The notes under the pieces: model-generated
What the model was told of the DNA's origin: nothing
Seen by the model: only the letters and a program-made list of their open reading frames with translations
Database searches by the model: none
Made by a program: the position numbers and the translations under genes
Shown: positions 45,389-56,441 of the stretch, piece by piece
How the letters are laid out: every line of letters starts with the position of its first letter
Numbering within the stretch: position 1 is the stretch's first letter
Assembly (NCBI GenBank): GCA_020629715.1
Contig: JAHDCU010000001.1
Location: 372,001 to 436,000 of the forward strand
Direction of reading: 5' to 3'
Length of the DNA stretch: 64,000 bases
Source of the DNA: Saprospiraceae bacterium
GTDB taxonomy: Bacteria; Bacteroidota; Bacteroidia; Chitinophagales; Saprospiraceae

Positions 45389-48300
45389 TTATCGCAGTAT
45401 AGTGATATCTCCTGTGAGAATTTCTAGCGCTGAACCAATCGATCTGTTATAATTGATCACGTAGACATATACTCCCTGTGACACTTCTTCTCCTTTAAAA
45501 GTACCATCCCAAAAAGGATAATTTTCAGAAAGTACACCTGGAGCACCGCGATAGACCAGCTCTCCCCATCGATCATAAATATTAAATTCCGCGATCAGTA
45601 TATCTTCATTACTAAAGATCTCAAATGTATTATTTGCAGCATCTCCATTTGGGCTAAAGACATTAGGGATATAGATACTTGGCCCCACATCCAAAACGGG
45701 TACTGATAGCATCGCATCAATCATACAATCTTGTCCGTAGAATACTAGGGCTGTATAATTGGTTGTTATACTGGGACTGGCAATGGGATCTGGGCAATCA
45801 TTACATGAAAGACCATCTGTTGGAGTCCAGAGTATTTCTGTGTAGCTACCTGATATATTGAGGTCCAACTGATAAGACTGACCCTCAGTTATAACCTCAG
45901 ATGTGACATTGAGAGATATTGTTTCTATCGTGACCTCTACATTAATGATACTATCACAACCTGTAGAGGCTCCATTTTCTAAAATGATCTGATCTGTAGT
46001 GTTATTGGCATCAAAAGTCTCACCAGCAATCATAATTTCATCTCCATCACATATCATTTCAGATATAAAAGATTCAGCATCTTGCTCAAAGGATAAGTTC
46101 ACCACAATTATACTATCACAACCCGACGAGGCTGCTCCAAACAACGTATCCTGACCTGTAGGATTATTGATATCGTATATAGTGCCTAGTATATCTATAG
46201 ACTGATCAGCACAGAGTAGATCATCCAATATAGCGTTACTCGAGCTGTCGAAACTGATATCTACATTGATCAGACTATCACAACCATTGGCCGATTGTCC
46301 TTCTAGTACAACGACTCCCGTGGTGTTGCCTATATCAAATACCTCTCCACCGATATTGACCGATGTGATATCGCAATATAGGTCATCTAAATCATTTTCT
46401 CCAAACGATAAGAATTGTAAATCTACAGTAAACATCGTATCACATCCTGACAGATTGGGTACTAATTCCATACCACTAGGATTATTGATGTCAAAGGTTT
46501 GACCATTTACTAAAATAGATTCATCAGGGCACAAGACATCCATGATCATTGCTTCGATGACCTGAGCATCAGGAGCAAAATTGATAGTTTCAAAAACGTC
46601 TGGATTATCACATAACGCATTGGAAACACCAACAATATCGACATCCCACATTATATCTGCAGCCCCCAAAACTATAGACCCATCGAATACTAAATTTCCA
46701 TTGTCATTACATACTTCGTATTGTTGAGACATCACCACAGGATTAAGCGTAATACTCAATATATCTCCTAATTCGGATCTAAATTCTATATCTACAGTGA
46801 CGCCTGGGCCTCCACTTATTTCAAGAGTAAAAAATCCACAAGACCCTGTACACAATTGATTATCCAAATCTCCAAAACCTGCACTTGGAGGAGATACAAT
46901 GTCAAGCATGATAGTAGAGCTATCTTTAGGACACTCTATGCCGTCACCTACGTTATACTGTATCATAATCTCTTCACCCGCTGCATCAGCCTGAGCGGTA
47001 TAAGTAGAATTTAAAATCTGTCCAGTACCAGTTATAATACTGAATACACCTGGCATATCTGCTCCAATCAATAGATCAGTAAGTAATATATTTTCTCCCT
47101 CACAAACCAAAATGCCAACAACATCAGTGCCCGCAGAAACATTATCTACAATAGAAATAGCAATATCAGCGGTATCTGGAGTACATACCAAACAATCTTC
47201 ACATACAACATATTGGTAGTTTAAGGTATTGTTACTCATCCCATTCGTTTCTACTTCTGTATCTGTAATCTGAGCACCTGTTGCAGCATCAATGAATATG
47301 CCAGGCAAATCTCCATTAACTTCTGTTTGAAGATCGACTATAGCACCCTCACATACTGAAAGAGATAGATCAGATCCTGCGTCAAGTTCTGGGAAAATAG
47401 TCAACTCAACCATAGATGATGACTCTGGGCATAGAGATGTTCCTGCAATTGTGTACGAAAATTGAAAAGTTTCATTTTGATTTACTGCAGAAATGTCAAG
47501 TGAAGTAGAATCACTCAAGTCGAGCGAAATCGATCCAGCAACTTGCGACCAAACGCCACCCGCATCATGTATCCCTATCAATCCGTCAAGATTAATGAGA
47601 CTATCAGAAGCACAAAACTCAAGGATGGCATCAGATCCTATCAACGGTGCTTGAGCCCACTGAATATCAAGCTGAGCAGTATCACTACAGCCTGCGGATG
47701 TTATGGTATATTCGAAACTCAGATCTGTTCCAGACAGACTGGTAAGATCAATTTGGCTAGAAGGATTAATGATTATAGATTCATTAGATAATTCATTCCA
47801 TGAGCCTCCAGCAGCTCCACTAGCCGAGATATAGTCATTAAGGATCAGTTCATCTTGATAAGCTAAACATGGACTGATGATACTATCCTGACCTGCATCT
47901 GGTGTATCAGTAATATTAATATTGATAGCTAATTCATCTGTACAAGTACCATTATCCGCATATAGGTAAATGATTTGACTAGACGTGATGATATCTCCAA
48001 CATTGTAAGTATCGCCCATACCACCGCTTTCACTATAGTAGCCCGAAATTCCACTTACTCCAACGCCCAGAGGTGCCTCGATCATGTAAAAATCACAAGA
48101 CGTGGTATCCGCTACGTTTAATAATTGCGGTTGTTCTTGAATGGTAACACTTATAGTAGTTTGTTGAGGATCACATCCTACGGCATTCACCAAATAATCA
48201 AATGAGTAGATACCCGGGCCTGCAACCGCAGCATCGAATGTATTTCCCGAAAGCGCCGCTCCAGCATTTCCAATATTATCATTAAATATTCCTCCGAGTG

Positions 48301-51300
48301 AAGCTCCTGATTCTAGTAAGCTACTTAAATTGATTATTTCGATTGAACAAGTATCTACAACCTGGGCAGCTCCAGCATTGAGTTCTGTTTCTACATTCAA
48401 AGTAATGGTCGCAGTATCATTCTCACATGGAGCATCGTTTTCAATGATATACTGATATATTTCAGCTGTCCCAACTGCTCCGGTTATCGTGATCATTGTA
48501 TTGACACTATTTTCCTGATCATCTTCAAAAAAACCTCCGTTATCCTGATTATCCAGAAGCGTTGATAGATCTATCGTAGCACCAGCACATACATCTGTTT
48601 CAATATCGTCTCCAGCTGTCAATTCATTATTGATAGTAATATCAAAGGTGGGGTTATCTTGACAATCACCATGACTAGCATCAAAAATATAAAGAGTCAT
48701 ATCTGAGCTTATGATATCACCTTCATTAAATTGGATTCCTGCTCCTAATGGTCCAGTATAGTATAATGCATTACTAGATGTAGATCCTACGACTTGAATA
48801 CTAGGTAAAATATATTCTCCACAAACAGACTGGTTTCCAGGGTTTTGGAAAGTCAAAGGTACTTCTAGCGAAAGCGAAATCTCAACTATATCGGATTCAC
48901 AGCTACCATTGAATACCGAGGCATATACTGTATTTGTTTGGCTTGCATAACTATTAGGATTATTAATCTGTGAAGATCCATCACTAGATTCAAAATAGCT
49001 AACACTGCTTCCTGATCCATTATTAACTTGTCCATCCAAAGTAGTCAAATCAAATATTTCTACACCATTATTATCTACATCACAGACCTCTAACGCAGCA
49101 GGTACTGCAGATGGTTGAGTATTAAGCTGTAGTTGGACCGACTCCGGATTGAGCACCTGCCCCATGCATCCGCTATCATCACTTATCCAATTGATGGTCA
49201 ATAATCCGCTTGTAAATCCTGCGGCAATCAATAATTCTGAAATCGTAATTGTATTACTATTATCATCAAAATCAGCACTCAATCCAAAACCATCAATACA
49301 AAGAGTAACAAATGGACTACTGGGATCTATGGTCATAATGCCCGAATCCGTAAAAAAGGATGATGAAAGCTCAAAATCCATTTGATAGCTTGTCGAACTT
49401 CCTCCGAAATTAATTGGGATATCTACACATTGATCAATACATATTCCATATGGGCCAGGATCAAAAGATACAGTAGGACCAGGATCAATATTTGGGTCAT
49501 TTATATTTAATAATGCTTCACAACCAGAACCGTCATCCGCTACTACCCATAGATCATCTATTGCATTTAGATCTACATTACTAGGATTGGCAATCAATAC
49601 ACCGCCAGCATCAGGATCACCATCATACCACATAATTGTACTTCCTGGCAATATGCTATTATCAAAAGCAGTAAGATTGAAATTAGTCACATTATCCGCA
49701 CAATCATCAGGAATATTAGGATCAACTAAGTTTGGTGAATTTTCAATGGTAAGCATCGCAGTATTTACTCCAATATTAGCTGCGCATCCATTAGCGTCTA
49801 CAGCACTCAATAGCGTTACGCTATAAGTACCTGTAACGAATGCTGGAATCACCAAAGTAGGTGGATTCGCAATAAAATTTGGAAATGCTCCTTGAGAGCA
49901 TACCCCTAGTTCCTCACCGACATTGAGTGCAAAAGCGGGAAGATTAAAAGTACCGAAAGGTGCTGGAAGATTTATTGATAAGTCAAGAGTAAATGGTTCT
50001 GCTCCGTTGGAAAAAATAAAAGAAAAACCTTCATTTGCAAAGGTACATTCCCCTACACATAATGATACATCACCACCAAAGTTCACATCGCCTCCGACGC
50101 TATTGTTTACTGTAACTAGCACCGATGAACTACAATTATTCCCGTCGGTAACGAGAGCATATAATTGGGCTATTGACGATAGATTTACATTGCTATGAGG
50201 ATTGATTTCTATACCACCATTATATGGATCACCATCATACCAAGTTACATTTTCACTATTATTGACCGCTGACTCAAAGTCATTTAAATTAATCAATGAA
50301 GGAGCACAATAGTCAATATTTGGGTCATTGGCCGTTGGATCAGGTTCTACTGTAACGGTGAATTGTTCTTCTGATGTACATCCATTTCCATCGTCAACTT
50401 GTACCCATAATTCAATTGCACCAGTGGATAAATCTACAGATGTAGTATTAATAATGGGGCTACCTGTTGTTGACGGTTGTCCATCATACCACGTCACTGT
50501 TCCCGATGAGTTTACGTTAGAACTCTGAGAGCTTAAGTCATAAGAGCTAAGATTACTAGAGCAATCAGCTATAGGAAACTGAAATATAGAGGGGTTTCCT
50601 GTAATACTAACTGTAAACCGGACCTCTGTACTACATCCATCGCTACTTACAACTTCTACCCAAAAATCAAGTCCGCCACCAAATAAATTGACATCAGTAG
50701 GATCAGCAATAGGGCTTCCCCCTGCAGTAGGTTGACCATCATACCATATTACAGTACCCGATGTACTTACATTATTGTTTTCCGTAGTAAGGTCGTAATT
50801 TAGTAGTGTATTTTGACATCCATCTATGGTGATTGCATTTGCGTTAGGAGCCGCATTTATTGTTGGATTAATCTGTTGTTCTGAATCGCATCCTCCGTCG
50901 GATACCAATACCCAAAGATCTACAGGTGGATCTATATCAGCATCTGTAGGATCAGTAATTATTGATCCACCAGCTGAAGGTTGTCCATTATACCAGCTTA
51001 CAACTACAGCTCCACTACTATTCACAGCATTGGTATAGCTCGTCAGATCAACATTATCATTTGCACAATAGGCAATATTGGGATCATTAATTGGTGGGGA
51101 CGTTTGCTCTACTAAGACTACTGACTCTGTGGCAGTACAGTCATTTCTATCTGTTACTGTAAAAACATATTCACCTTCACTAAATGTGCCCGCTATTAAG
51201 GTTGTCGTTGTAGTAGTCGCAACCACCGAATTGACGCCCGTAGGATCAAATATCCAAGAGTATGGTCCATCTAGCGTAGTATTTGCAACAAGGTCAACAT

Positions 51301-51910
51301 CTTCGCCCGGACAGTAAGTTACATCTGGTTGAGCTTCTACACTAAAATTCGTATTTTCCCAGCATAACAAAACAATATTAGAAAACTCTATTGTTTCTCC
51401 GTTGCCCCAAGTCTGTGTAGTGATTTGGAAGCTCGCATCTGTCCCCGTACCAGAACAAAAAGTTTCTTGTATTGTACCGTTGGTATCGGATTGATTATTG
51501 TCACCAACAAGAAAAGTATATTCCTCCACTCCATCAATCATAAACTCTAGATAGAGATAATCCCAACAGTTACAACATCCACCAGCAAGTGGATTATTTG
51601 GGTCTCCAGCACAATCGCCAAAACTACCACATTCATCAGCTGATTCTAAATTACCACTACCTATCCACTCGTCACCGCTATATTGTAAGGAAATCGTATA
51701 ACTAGAACAATTACTTATATTAAACGGGCCGAAATTAGTAACTATGGCTTGATCACATGGTGCTACATTGCAAGGATTTTGATTAGAATCGCAATTAGGT
51801 TGACCTTCATTAGTATAAGTATTAGAGTCGTTTAAGAGGACAACTGGAAATTGAGCGAATACATTGAGGCTTAAAAAAAAACTAAGTAGACATAGAAGTA
51901 AAAACCTCAT
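45389..51910 (-). CDS. Giant secreted T9SS repeat protein with gliding-type C-terminal domain
   Basis: The 2173-residue product has a signal peptide (ending V-F-A-Q). A cysteine-rich N-terminal domain (about 20-190) is followed by five related modules with W-Y-D-G-Q/D-P-x-x-G-G (about residues 300-760), then many beta-sandwich-like repeats with the signature 'V-C-x-G-x-x-V-D-L', four 45-residue modules ending G-C-D-S-I-I-N-V (about 1820-1985), and a type B C-terminal T9SS domain (N-V-F-S-P-N-G-D, Y-D-R-W-G-E, W-D-G-T-F) from about 2083. It is likely a surface adhesin or matrix protein. Base use is more repetitive than in its neighbours. Confidence 0.93.
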   Translation of the reverse strand: MRFLLLCLLSFFLSLNVFAQFPVVLLNDSNTYTNEGQPNCDSNQNPCNVAPCDQAIVTNFGPFNISNCSSYTISLQYSGDEWIGSGNLESADECGSFGDCAGDPNNPLAGGCCNCWDYLYLEFMIDGVEEYTFLVGDNNQSDTNGTIQETFCSGTGTDASFQITTQTWGNGETIEFSNIVLLCWENTNFSVEAQPDVTYCPGEDVDLVANTTLDGPYSWIFDPTGVNSVVATTTTTTLIAGTFSEGEYVFTVTDRNDCTATESVVLVEQTSPPINDPNIAYCANDNVDLTSYTNAVNSSGAVVVSWYNGQPSAGGSIITDPTDADIDPPVDLWVLVSDGGCDSEQQINPTINAAPNANAITIDGCQNTLLNYDLTTENNNVSTSGTVIWYDGQPTAGGSPIADPTDVNLFGGGLDFWVEVVSSDGCSTEVRFTVSITGNPSIFQFPIADCSSNLSSYDLSSQSSNVNSSGTVTWYDGQPSTTGSPIINTTSVDLSTGAIELWVQVDDGNGCTSEEQFTVTVEPDPTANDPNIDYCAPSLINLNDFESAVNNSENVTWYDGDPYNGGIEINPHSNVNLSSIAQLYALVTDGNNCSSSVLVTVNNSVGGDVNFGGDVSLCVGECTFANEGFSFIFSNGAEPFTLDLSINLPAPFGTFNLPAFALNVGEELGVCSQGAFPNFIANPPTLVIPAFVTGTYSVTLLSAVDANGCAANIGVNTAMLTIENSPNLVDPNIPDDCADNVTNFNLTAFDNSILPGSTIMWYDGDPDAGGVLIANPSNVDLNAIDDLWVVADDGSGCEALLNINDPNIDPGPTVSFDPGPYGICIDQCVDIPINFGGSSTSYQMDFELSSSFFTDSGIMTIDPSSPFVTLCIDGFGLSADFDDNSNTITISELLIAAGFTSGLLTINWISDDSGCMGQVLNPESVQLQLNTQPSAVPAALEVCDVDNNGVEIFDLTTLDGQVNNGSGSSVSYFESSDGSSQINNPNSYASQTNTVYASVFNGSCESDIVEISLSLEVPLTFQNPGNQSVCGEYILPSIQVVGSTSSNALYYTGPLGAGIQFNEGDIISSDMTLYIFDASHGDCQDNPTFDITINNELTAGDDIETDVCAGATIDLSTLLDNQDNGGFFEDDQENSVNTMITITGAVGTAEIYQYIIENDAPCENDTATITLNVETELNAGAAQVVDTCSIEIINLSSLLESGASLGGIFNDNIGNAGAALSGNTFDAAVAGPGIYSFDYLVNAVGCDPQQTTISVTIQEQPQLLNVADTTSCDFYMIEAPLGVGVSGISGYYSESGGMGDTYNVGDIITSSQIIYLYADNGTCTDELAININITDTPDAGQDSIISPCLAYQDELILNDYISASGAAGGSWNELSNESIIINPSSQIDLTSLSGTDLSFEYTITSAGCSDTAQLDIQWAQAPLIGSDAILEFCASDSLINLDGLIGIHDAGGVWSQVAGSISLDLSDSTSLDISAVNQNETFQFSYTIAGTSLCPESSSMVELTIFPELDAGSDLSLSVCEGAIVDLQTEVNGDLPGIFIDAATGAQITDTEVETNGMSNNTLNYQYVVCEDCLVCTPDTADIAISIVDNVSAGTDVVGILVCEGENILLTDLLIGADMPGVFSIITGTGQILNSTYTAQADAAGEEIMIQYNVGDGIECPKDSSTIMLDIVSPPSAGFGDLDNQLCTGSCGFFTLEISGGPGVTVDIEFRSELGDILSITLNPVVMSQQYEVCNDNGNLVFDGSIVLGAADIMWDVDIVGVSNALCDNPDVFETINFAPDAQVIEAMIMDVLCPDESILVNGQTFDINNPSGMELVPNLSGCDTMFTVDLQFLSFGENDLDDLYCDITSVNIGGEVFDIGNTTGVVVLEGQSANGCDSLINVDISFDSSSNAILDDLLCADQSIDILGTIYDINNPTGQDTLFGAASSGCDSIIVVNLSFEQDAESFISEMICDGDEIMIAGETFDANNTTDQIILENGASTGCDSIINVEVTIETISLNVTSEVITEGQSYQLDLNISGSYTEILWTPTDGLSCNDCPDPIASPSITTNYTALVFYGQDCMIDAMLSVPVLDVGPSIYIPNVFSPNGDAANNTFEIFSNEDILIAEFNIYDRWGELVYRGAPGVLSENYPFWDGTFKGEEVSQGVYVYVINYNRSIGSALEILTGDITILR

Positions 51911-52091
51911 AATTCAGGGTGGTTCTAATTATAAAATTAGATTGATTTCTCTCGATTACAATGCAAGAATAAGGTATTTAAATATTCTTTTTTGGCATCC
52001 AAAATAAAGTTAACATAAACATCATATCTACCCAATTTATCAGGCTCCTAAATAAGATTGACTTTCATAAGAGCAATGATCAAGACTTCAT

Positions 52092-52099
52092 TACTTTTG
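52092..52099 (+). promoter_or_regulatory. Possible -7 box of lysS
   Basis: The bases TACTTTTG match TAnnTTTG 20 bases before the lysS ATG. No TTTG sits at the usual -33 spacing. Confidence 0.4.
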
Positions 52100-52118
52100 C
52101 GTCTATATATAAATAGCT

Positions 52119-53624
52119 ATGCAACTGAGTGAACAAGAAATCGTACGTAGAGAAAATCTTCAAAAGATAATTGATCTTGGCGTAAATCCATACCCAAGCG
52201 AATCCTTTGAAATCAATGCTTATAGTAAACAAATCAAAGCTGAATTTAAGGAAGGAGATGAGACCTATCAGGATGTTTATCTAGCAGGTCGTTTGATGTC
52301 TAGACGTATTATGGGAAAAGCATCATTTGCAGAGATACAAGATCGTGATGGTCGTATCCAAATCTATGTAAGTAGAGATGATATCTGTCCAGGAGAGGAT
52401 AAAATGATGTACAATTCTGTATTCAAAAAACTTATTGACTTAGGTGATTTTATCGGTATCAGGGGTTTTGCTTTTTTCACTAAAATGGGAGAGCTGACTA
52501 TACACGTCAAAGAACTTACACTTCTTTCAAAATCACTTAAACCATTGCCTGTTGTCAAGACAGATGCCGACGGTAAAGTATACGATGCAGTATCCGACCC
52601 TGAGATGAGATATCGACAACGCTACGTGGATCTTGTGGTGAATCCTGAGGTGAGAGATGTTTTTGTAAAAAGAACCAAAATGTACAATTCCATTAGAGAG
52701 TTTTTAAACGAAAAAGGCTATCTAGAGGTGGAAACTCCTATCCTTCAGCCGCTATATGGAGGTGCTGCAGCTCGCCCTTTCAAAACCCATCACAATACGC
52801 TAGATATGACGCTATATTTACGTATTGCCAATGAGCTATACCTTAAGAGACTTATCATAGGTGGATACGAAGGTGTTTACGAATTTTCAAAAGACTTCAG
52901 AAATGAAGGCATGAGTCGCTTTCATAATCCAGAATTTACGCAGATAGAGCTCTATGTTGCCTATAAAGACTATGAATGGATGATGAATATGGTCGAAGAA
53001 ATGATTGAAAAAATTGCTCTTGATCTTCACGGTACTACTCAGGTACCTGTTGGAGAGCATACTATCGATTTCAAAAGACCATGGAAAAGATATACCATGT
53101 ATGAAGCTATTGAGCATTTTACGGGTGTAGATGTATCTGACATGGATGAAGATGCACTTAGAAAAGCAGCTAAAGAACTCCATGTATCTACAGACCCGAG
53201 TATGGGTAAAGGGAAACTCATCGATGAGATTTTTGGTGAGAAATGCGAAGCTCAGCTAATACAACCTACTTTCATCACGGACTACCCGGTAGAAATGTCT
53301 CCACTGGCAAAGAAACATAGAACTAAAGAAGGCCTTGTGGAACGCTTTGAAGCCATCTGTAATGGTAAAGAAATATTGAATTCATTTAGTGAGTTAAATG
53401 ATCCTATCGATCAGAGGGCAAGATTTGAAGAGCAGCTTGAGCTTGGTAAAAGAGGCGATGATGAAGCTATGGTACTAGATGAAGATTTCCTTCGTTCTCT
53501 TGAATATGGTATGCCTCCAACCGCAGGTCTTGGGGTAGGAATGGATCGTCTAGCGATGATTATGACCAATCAAGACTCCATACAGGATGTTCTATTTTTC
53601 CCTCAGATGAAGAAGGAGGTATAG
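52119..53624 (+). CDS. lysS: Lysine--tRNA ligase (class II)
   Basis: The 501-residue product has the OB-fold anticodon domain (about 50-150) and the class II catalytic core with motif 2 (F-R-N-E-G-M-S-R-F-H-N-P-E-F-T) and motif 3 (G-L-G-V-G-M-D-R-L-A-M). It charges tRNA-Lys in translation. The ATG at 52119 gives a normal N-terminus (M-Q-L-S-E-Q-E-I-V-R-R). Confidence 0.97.
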   Translation: MQLSEQEIVRRENLQKIIDLGVNPYPSESFEINAYSKQIKAEFKEGDETYQDVYLAGRLMSRRIMGKASFAEIQDRDGRIQIYVSRDDICPGEDKMMYNSVFKKLIDLGDFIGIRGFAFFTKMGELTIHVKELTLLSKSLKPLPVVKTDADGKVYDAVSDPEMRYRQRYVDLVVNPEVRDVFVKRTKMYNSIREFLNEKGYLEVETPILQPLYGGAAARPFKTHHNTLDMTLYLRIANELYLKRLIIGGYEGVYEFSKDFRNEGMSRFHNPEFTQIELYVAYKDYEWMMNMVEEMIEKIALDLHGTTQVPVGEHTIDFKRPWKRYTMYEAIEHFTGVDVSDMDEDALRKAAKELHVSTDPSMGKGKLIDEIFGEKCEAQLIQPTFITDYPVEMSPLAKKHRTKEGLVERFEAICNGKEILNSFSELNDPIDQRARFEEQLELGKRGDDEAMVLDEDFLRSLEYGMPPTAGLGVGMDRLAMIMTNQDSIQDVLFFPQMKKEV

Positions 53625-53715
53625 TTGTCTGTTGACTAGTTGTCATCGTCAGAGTCAGTGGAACTTGTCTCGCCTATGGCGGTAGTCATCCTTAATAAGT
53701 TAAATGTAAAATTGC

Positions 53716-54483
53716 TTGATCATTTTTAGATACATATTAGGTACCATAAGAGCGCTATTATTATTGCTATTGATGGCTATCATGCTGTTTCTATATTTTA
53801 TCTCTATACCTATATTTGGAAATAAACCAGAAAGGGCTTTTAGGCTGCGGCGAAACTACATTAAGGGAGTTTTCATTATCATGAATATTCGTTTTGAGTT
53901 GAAGGGACTTGAAAATAGACCAGATGCACCAGCATTATACATAAGCAATCACCGATCATTTAGTGACCCCTTTTATCTCTGTCGTTATATAGATGCTTAT
54001 GTTATTGCTAAAGCAGAATTAGGTGATATCCCGCTAGTCTCTCAAGGAATACGTACTACAGGTATTATTTTCGTTAAACGAGAGGTACAATCCAGTCGAA
54101 GTGCCACAAGACAAGCCATGGTGGACATCGTCAACCATGGCTATAATGTAGCGGTATACCCTGAAGGTAAAACGAGCGATGAGCAGACAACACTACCATT
54201 TAAGCCGGGAACTTTTGAAGAGGCCGTTGAGTTAGATATTCCCGTCGTTCCCGTGGTATTAGAGTATATGCATAGCCGTGCATTATGGGTAGAAGGAGGG
54301 ATCGGGACTCAATTTTATCGTCAATTTGGTTATTGGTCTAATCCTGCCAAAATGAGTATACTTCCTCCCATGAAAGGGACGAATGGCATCGATCTCATGA
54401 ATAAAGTCCGTGACTGTGTAAATACTGAAATCACCAATATGCACCAAGGCTGGAGTTTGGCCTTTCCTACTCCGCAGGAATAA
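53716..54483 (+). CDS. plsC: 1-acyl-sn-glycerol-3-phosphate acyltransferase (PlsC-like)
   Basis: The 255-residue product has an N-terminal membrane segment (residues 5-30), the H-x4-D motif (N-H-R-S-F-S-D) near residue 77, and Y-P-E-G-K-T-S-D near residue 152. It makes phosphatidic acid or a related acylated lipid at the inner membrane. The start is TTG at 53716. Its 3' end overlaps the convergent msrB gene by 17 bases. Confidence 0.88.
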   Translation: MIIFRYILGTIRALLLLLLMAIMLFLYFISIPIFGNKPERAFRLRRNYIKGVFIIMNIRFELKGLENRPDAPALYISNHRSFSDPFYLCRYIDAYVIAKAELGDIPLVSQGIRTTGIIFVKREVQSSRSATRQAMVDIVNHGYNVAVYPEGKTSDEQTTLPFKPGTFEEAVELDIPVVPVVLEYMHSRALWVEGGIGTQFYRQFGYWSNPAKMSILPPMKGTNGIDLMNKVRDCVNTEITNMHQGWSLAFPTPQE

Positions 54484-54829
54484 ACTTCATGGAGATACTG
54501 TTGACACAATGTCTTGTATTTTTTGCCGTAAGACGCTCACCTACAAATACATGCCCCAAGTGACCATTGCAATTATTGCAAACTATTTCTACTCTCCTAC
54601 CGTCAGCATCTGGTAGTCGCCTAACCGCCCCTTCAATCTCATCATCAAATGCTGGCCACCCACAACCGCTGTCAAATTTTGATTCTGATCTATATAATGG
54701 AGTTTCACATCTTCGACATATATAGATTCCTTTGGCAAAATGCTTATCATACTCACCCGTAAAAGGCCTTTCTGTTCCTTTATGTTGGATAACTCTTTCT
54801 TCCTCAGCATTCAATTTATTCCATGTCAT
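54467..54829 (-). CDS. msrB: Peptide-methionine (R)-S-oxide reductase
   Basis: The product (120 residues from 54829) has the zinc-binding pairs C-R-R-C and C-N-N-C, and the catalytic cysteine in R-H-C-V-N-S near the C-terminus, with W-P-A-F near residue 60. It reduces the R form of methionine sulfoxide. It follows msrA by 10 bases when the ATG at 54829 is used; the earlier in-frame ATG at 54859 would overlap msrA. Confidence 0.93.
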   Translation of the reverse strand: MTWNKLNAEEERVIQHKGTERPFTGEYDKHFAKGIYICRRCETPLYRSESKFDSGCGWPAFDDEIEGAVRRLPDADGRRVEIVCNNCNGHLGHVFVGERLTAKNTRHCVNSISMKFIPAE

Positions 54830-54839
54830 AATGAGAGAC

Positions 54840-55502
54840 TTATTTAAGCTTGTGAGCAAATTTTTCCTTCAATTTCGCAATTTTAGGATTAATGATTATT
54901 CGGCAATAACCATAATTAGGATTCAGTTTATAAAAGTTCTGATGATAGTCTTCAGCTATATAAAAATCACCTAGGGGTGAAATTTCGGTTACAATAGGTT
55001 TATCCCAAACGGTGGGAGCAAATTCATTTTTAGACTTCTCACCTATCCTTTTCTGTTCTTCATTATGATAAAAAATAGCTGATCTATATTGTGTACCTAC
55101 GTCATTGCCTTGTCTATTGAGGGTGGTAGGATCATGTGTAGTCCAAAAAATCTCTAAAATCTCTTCAAAAGAAATGACCTCAGGGTCATAAACCAACTGT
55201 GCTACCTCTGCATGACCTGTTTGCCCTGTGCATATATCTTTATATGTTGGATTTAGTGTTTGTCCTCCTGTATAGCCCGAGACTACCGATTTAACACCTA
55301 TAATATCTTGAAACACCGCCTCGATACACCAAAAACAACCAGCTCCTAAAGTAGCTTTCTCAAAGTTTTCGTTTTCTAGCATTTCGTTTTCTTGTTTGAT
55401 GAGCTGAAGATCTTCACCTGTAGGGTCATGCTGTCCACAGGCTATGAAGGTCGTAAAGAAGGATAACAACAAAAGTGACAAAAAGGGTTTATTCTGATAC
55501 AT
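54840..55502 (-). CDS. msrA: Peptide-methionine (S)-S-oxide reductase, lipoprotein form
   Basis: The 220-residue product has a signal peptide with lipobox (F-I-A-C-G), so it is predicted to be envelope anchored. The MsrA core has [12 protein letters not shown] near residue 53 (catalytic Cys), G-Y-T-G-G near residue 79, and G-H-A-E-V near residue 96. A resolving Cys lies in N-Y-G-Y-C near the end. It repairs the S form of oxidised methionine, with msrB directly downstream. Confidence 0.93.
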   Translation of the reverse strand: MYQNKPFLSLLLLSFFTTFIACGQHDPTGEDLQLIKQENEMLENENFEKATLGAGCFWCIEAVFQDIIGVKSVVSGYTGGQTLNPTYKDICTGQTGHAEVAQLVYDPEVISFEEILEIFWTTHDPTTLNRQGNDVGTQYRSAIFYHNEEQKRIGEKSKNEFAPTVWDKPIVTEISPLGDFYIAEDYHQNFYKLNPNYGYCRIIINPKIAKLKEKFAHKLK

Positions 55503-55557
55503 TGGGCGATTTTTAATTTCTTTTCAGATTTAATTACAAAATAAGAACTATCTAAAA

Positions 55558-55587
55558 TTTGTAAAGTTGTTATAGTTGCTATCTTTG
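55558..55587 (+). promoter_or_regulatory. Promoter of tRNA-fMet
   Basis: TTTG (55558-55561) and TATCTTTG (55580-55587) are separated by 18 bases, matching the Bacteroidota -33/-7 consensus. The predicted start point is about 75 bases before the tRNA. Confidence 0.75.
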
Positions 55588-55668
55588 CAATCCGATCGTA
55601 ATAATGATGACGATTATTCATTAAAAGTCTGTTAAATCTCAAACCAAAGAGATTACTAAAATAAATAT

Positions 55669-55731
<63 letters not shown>

Positions 55732-55741
<10 letters not shown>

Positions 55742-55883
55742 CTAGATTAGACCTAATTGATTGATTATCAATTGGGTCTTTTTTTGTTTGGCGTCTTTTA
55801 GACTCTTTATCTAACCAATTAAATTATCCAAACATAACATAAAAGTGTAGGTCATCCCGATAGCCATAGGGAGCCGCCGCTAC
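55732..55883 (+). repeat. Direct repeat of the tRNA-fMet 3' end
   Basis: The 11 bases GCCGCCGCTAC at 55732-55742 (tRNA acceptor 3' side) recur at 55873-55883, 141 bases downstream. No integrase gene is near, so an attachment-site origin is only a possibility. Confidence 0.4.
55750..55785 (+). terminator. Rho-independent terminator of tRNA-fMet
   Basis: GACCTAATTGA (55750-55760) pairs with TCAATTGGGTC (55768-55778), with one G-U pair, followed by seven T residues, 8 bases after the tRNA. Confidence 0.9.
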
Positions 55884-55944
55884 AGAGAAACCCTTGTTGA
55901 TCTCATGATTTTCAGGTGCTTTCTATTTTCATCTATTGTTTGTT

Positions 55945-56343
55945 ATGGAAATTTATACCGTATACATTCCCTACTCTCAGAAATATGATAATACCTATTT
56001 TGGTTTTATATCTAACCTAATCAGCAGGTATAAGTCTCATAATCATCTTGCAACGAAAGGATATACTATCAAGTTTATACCTTGGAAGGACATCTATTGT
56101 GAGTATTATCAAACTAAAAAAGAAGTTTTATCCAGAGAAAAGCACTTGAAATCCGGAATTGGTAGAAGTTTTGTAAAAGGTAATAACAATCATTGGAAAA
56201 AGTTGCTATTAAAGGTATATTTCACAAATAACGAAACCCCTTGTCATTCTATCGATCTAACATCCTTATCAATTTCTCAGATACTTAATAACTCTTTCTA
56301 CAATTCTTCAATAAAAGCTTCATTTCTAAATAATAATTTCTAA
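55945..56343 (+). CDS. GIY-YIG nuclease-family (UPF0213/URI type) protein
   Basis: The product (132 residues from 55945) has a single GIY-YIG domain: Y-T-V-Y-I and Y-F-G-F at the start, R-Y-K-S-H-N for the catalytic Arg region, and S-R-E-K-H-L-K-S-G-I-G-R with the metal-binding Glu. The second half of the usual motif reads Y-F-G rather than Y-I-G. Members are stand-alone nucleases of unclear role and are often found near RNA genes in this phylum. A second in-frame ATG at 55936 is three codons upstream. Confidence 0.85.
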   Translation: MEIYTVYIPYSQKYDNTYFGFISNLISRYKSHNHLATKGYTIKFIPWKDIYCEYYQTKKEVLSREKHLKSGIGRSFVKGNNNHWKKLLLKVYFTNNETPCHSIDLTSLSISQILNNSFYNSSIKASFLNNNF

Positions 56344-56441
56344 ACACCGTAACTACAACAAAAAAAACCTCCAAACACAATTTGTATTCAGAGGCCTATT
56401 GTTAAAACATTACAATGCTCAAGGGTTATTTTCTTATCGTA

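Noticed and set aside
49149-51317. Several plus-strand frames of 60-90 codons opposite the giant gene
   Set aside because: They are shadows caused by the repetitive composition of the opposite strand.
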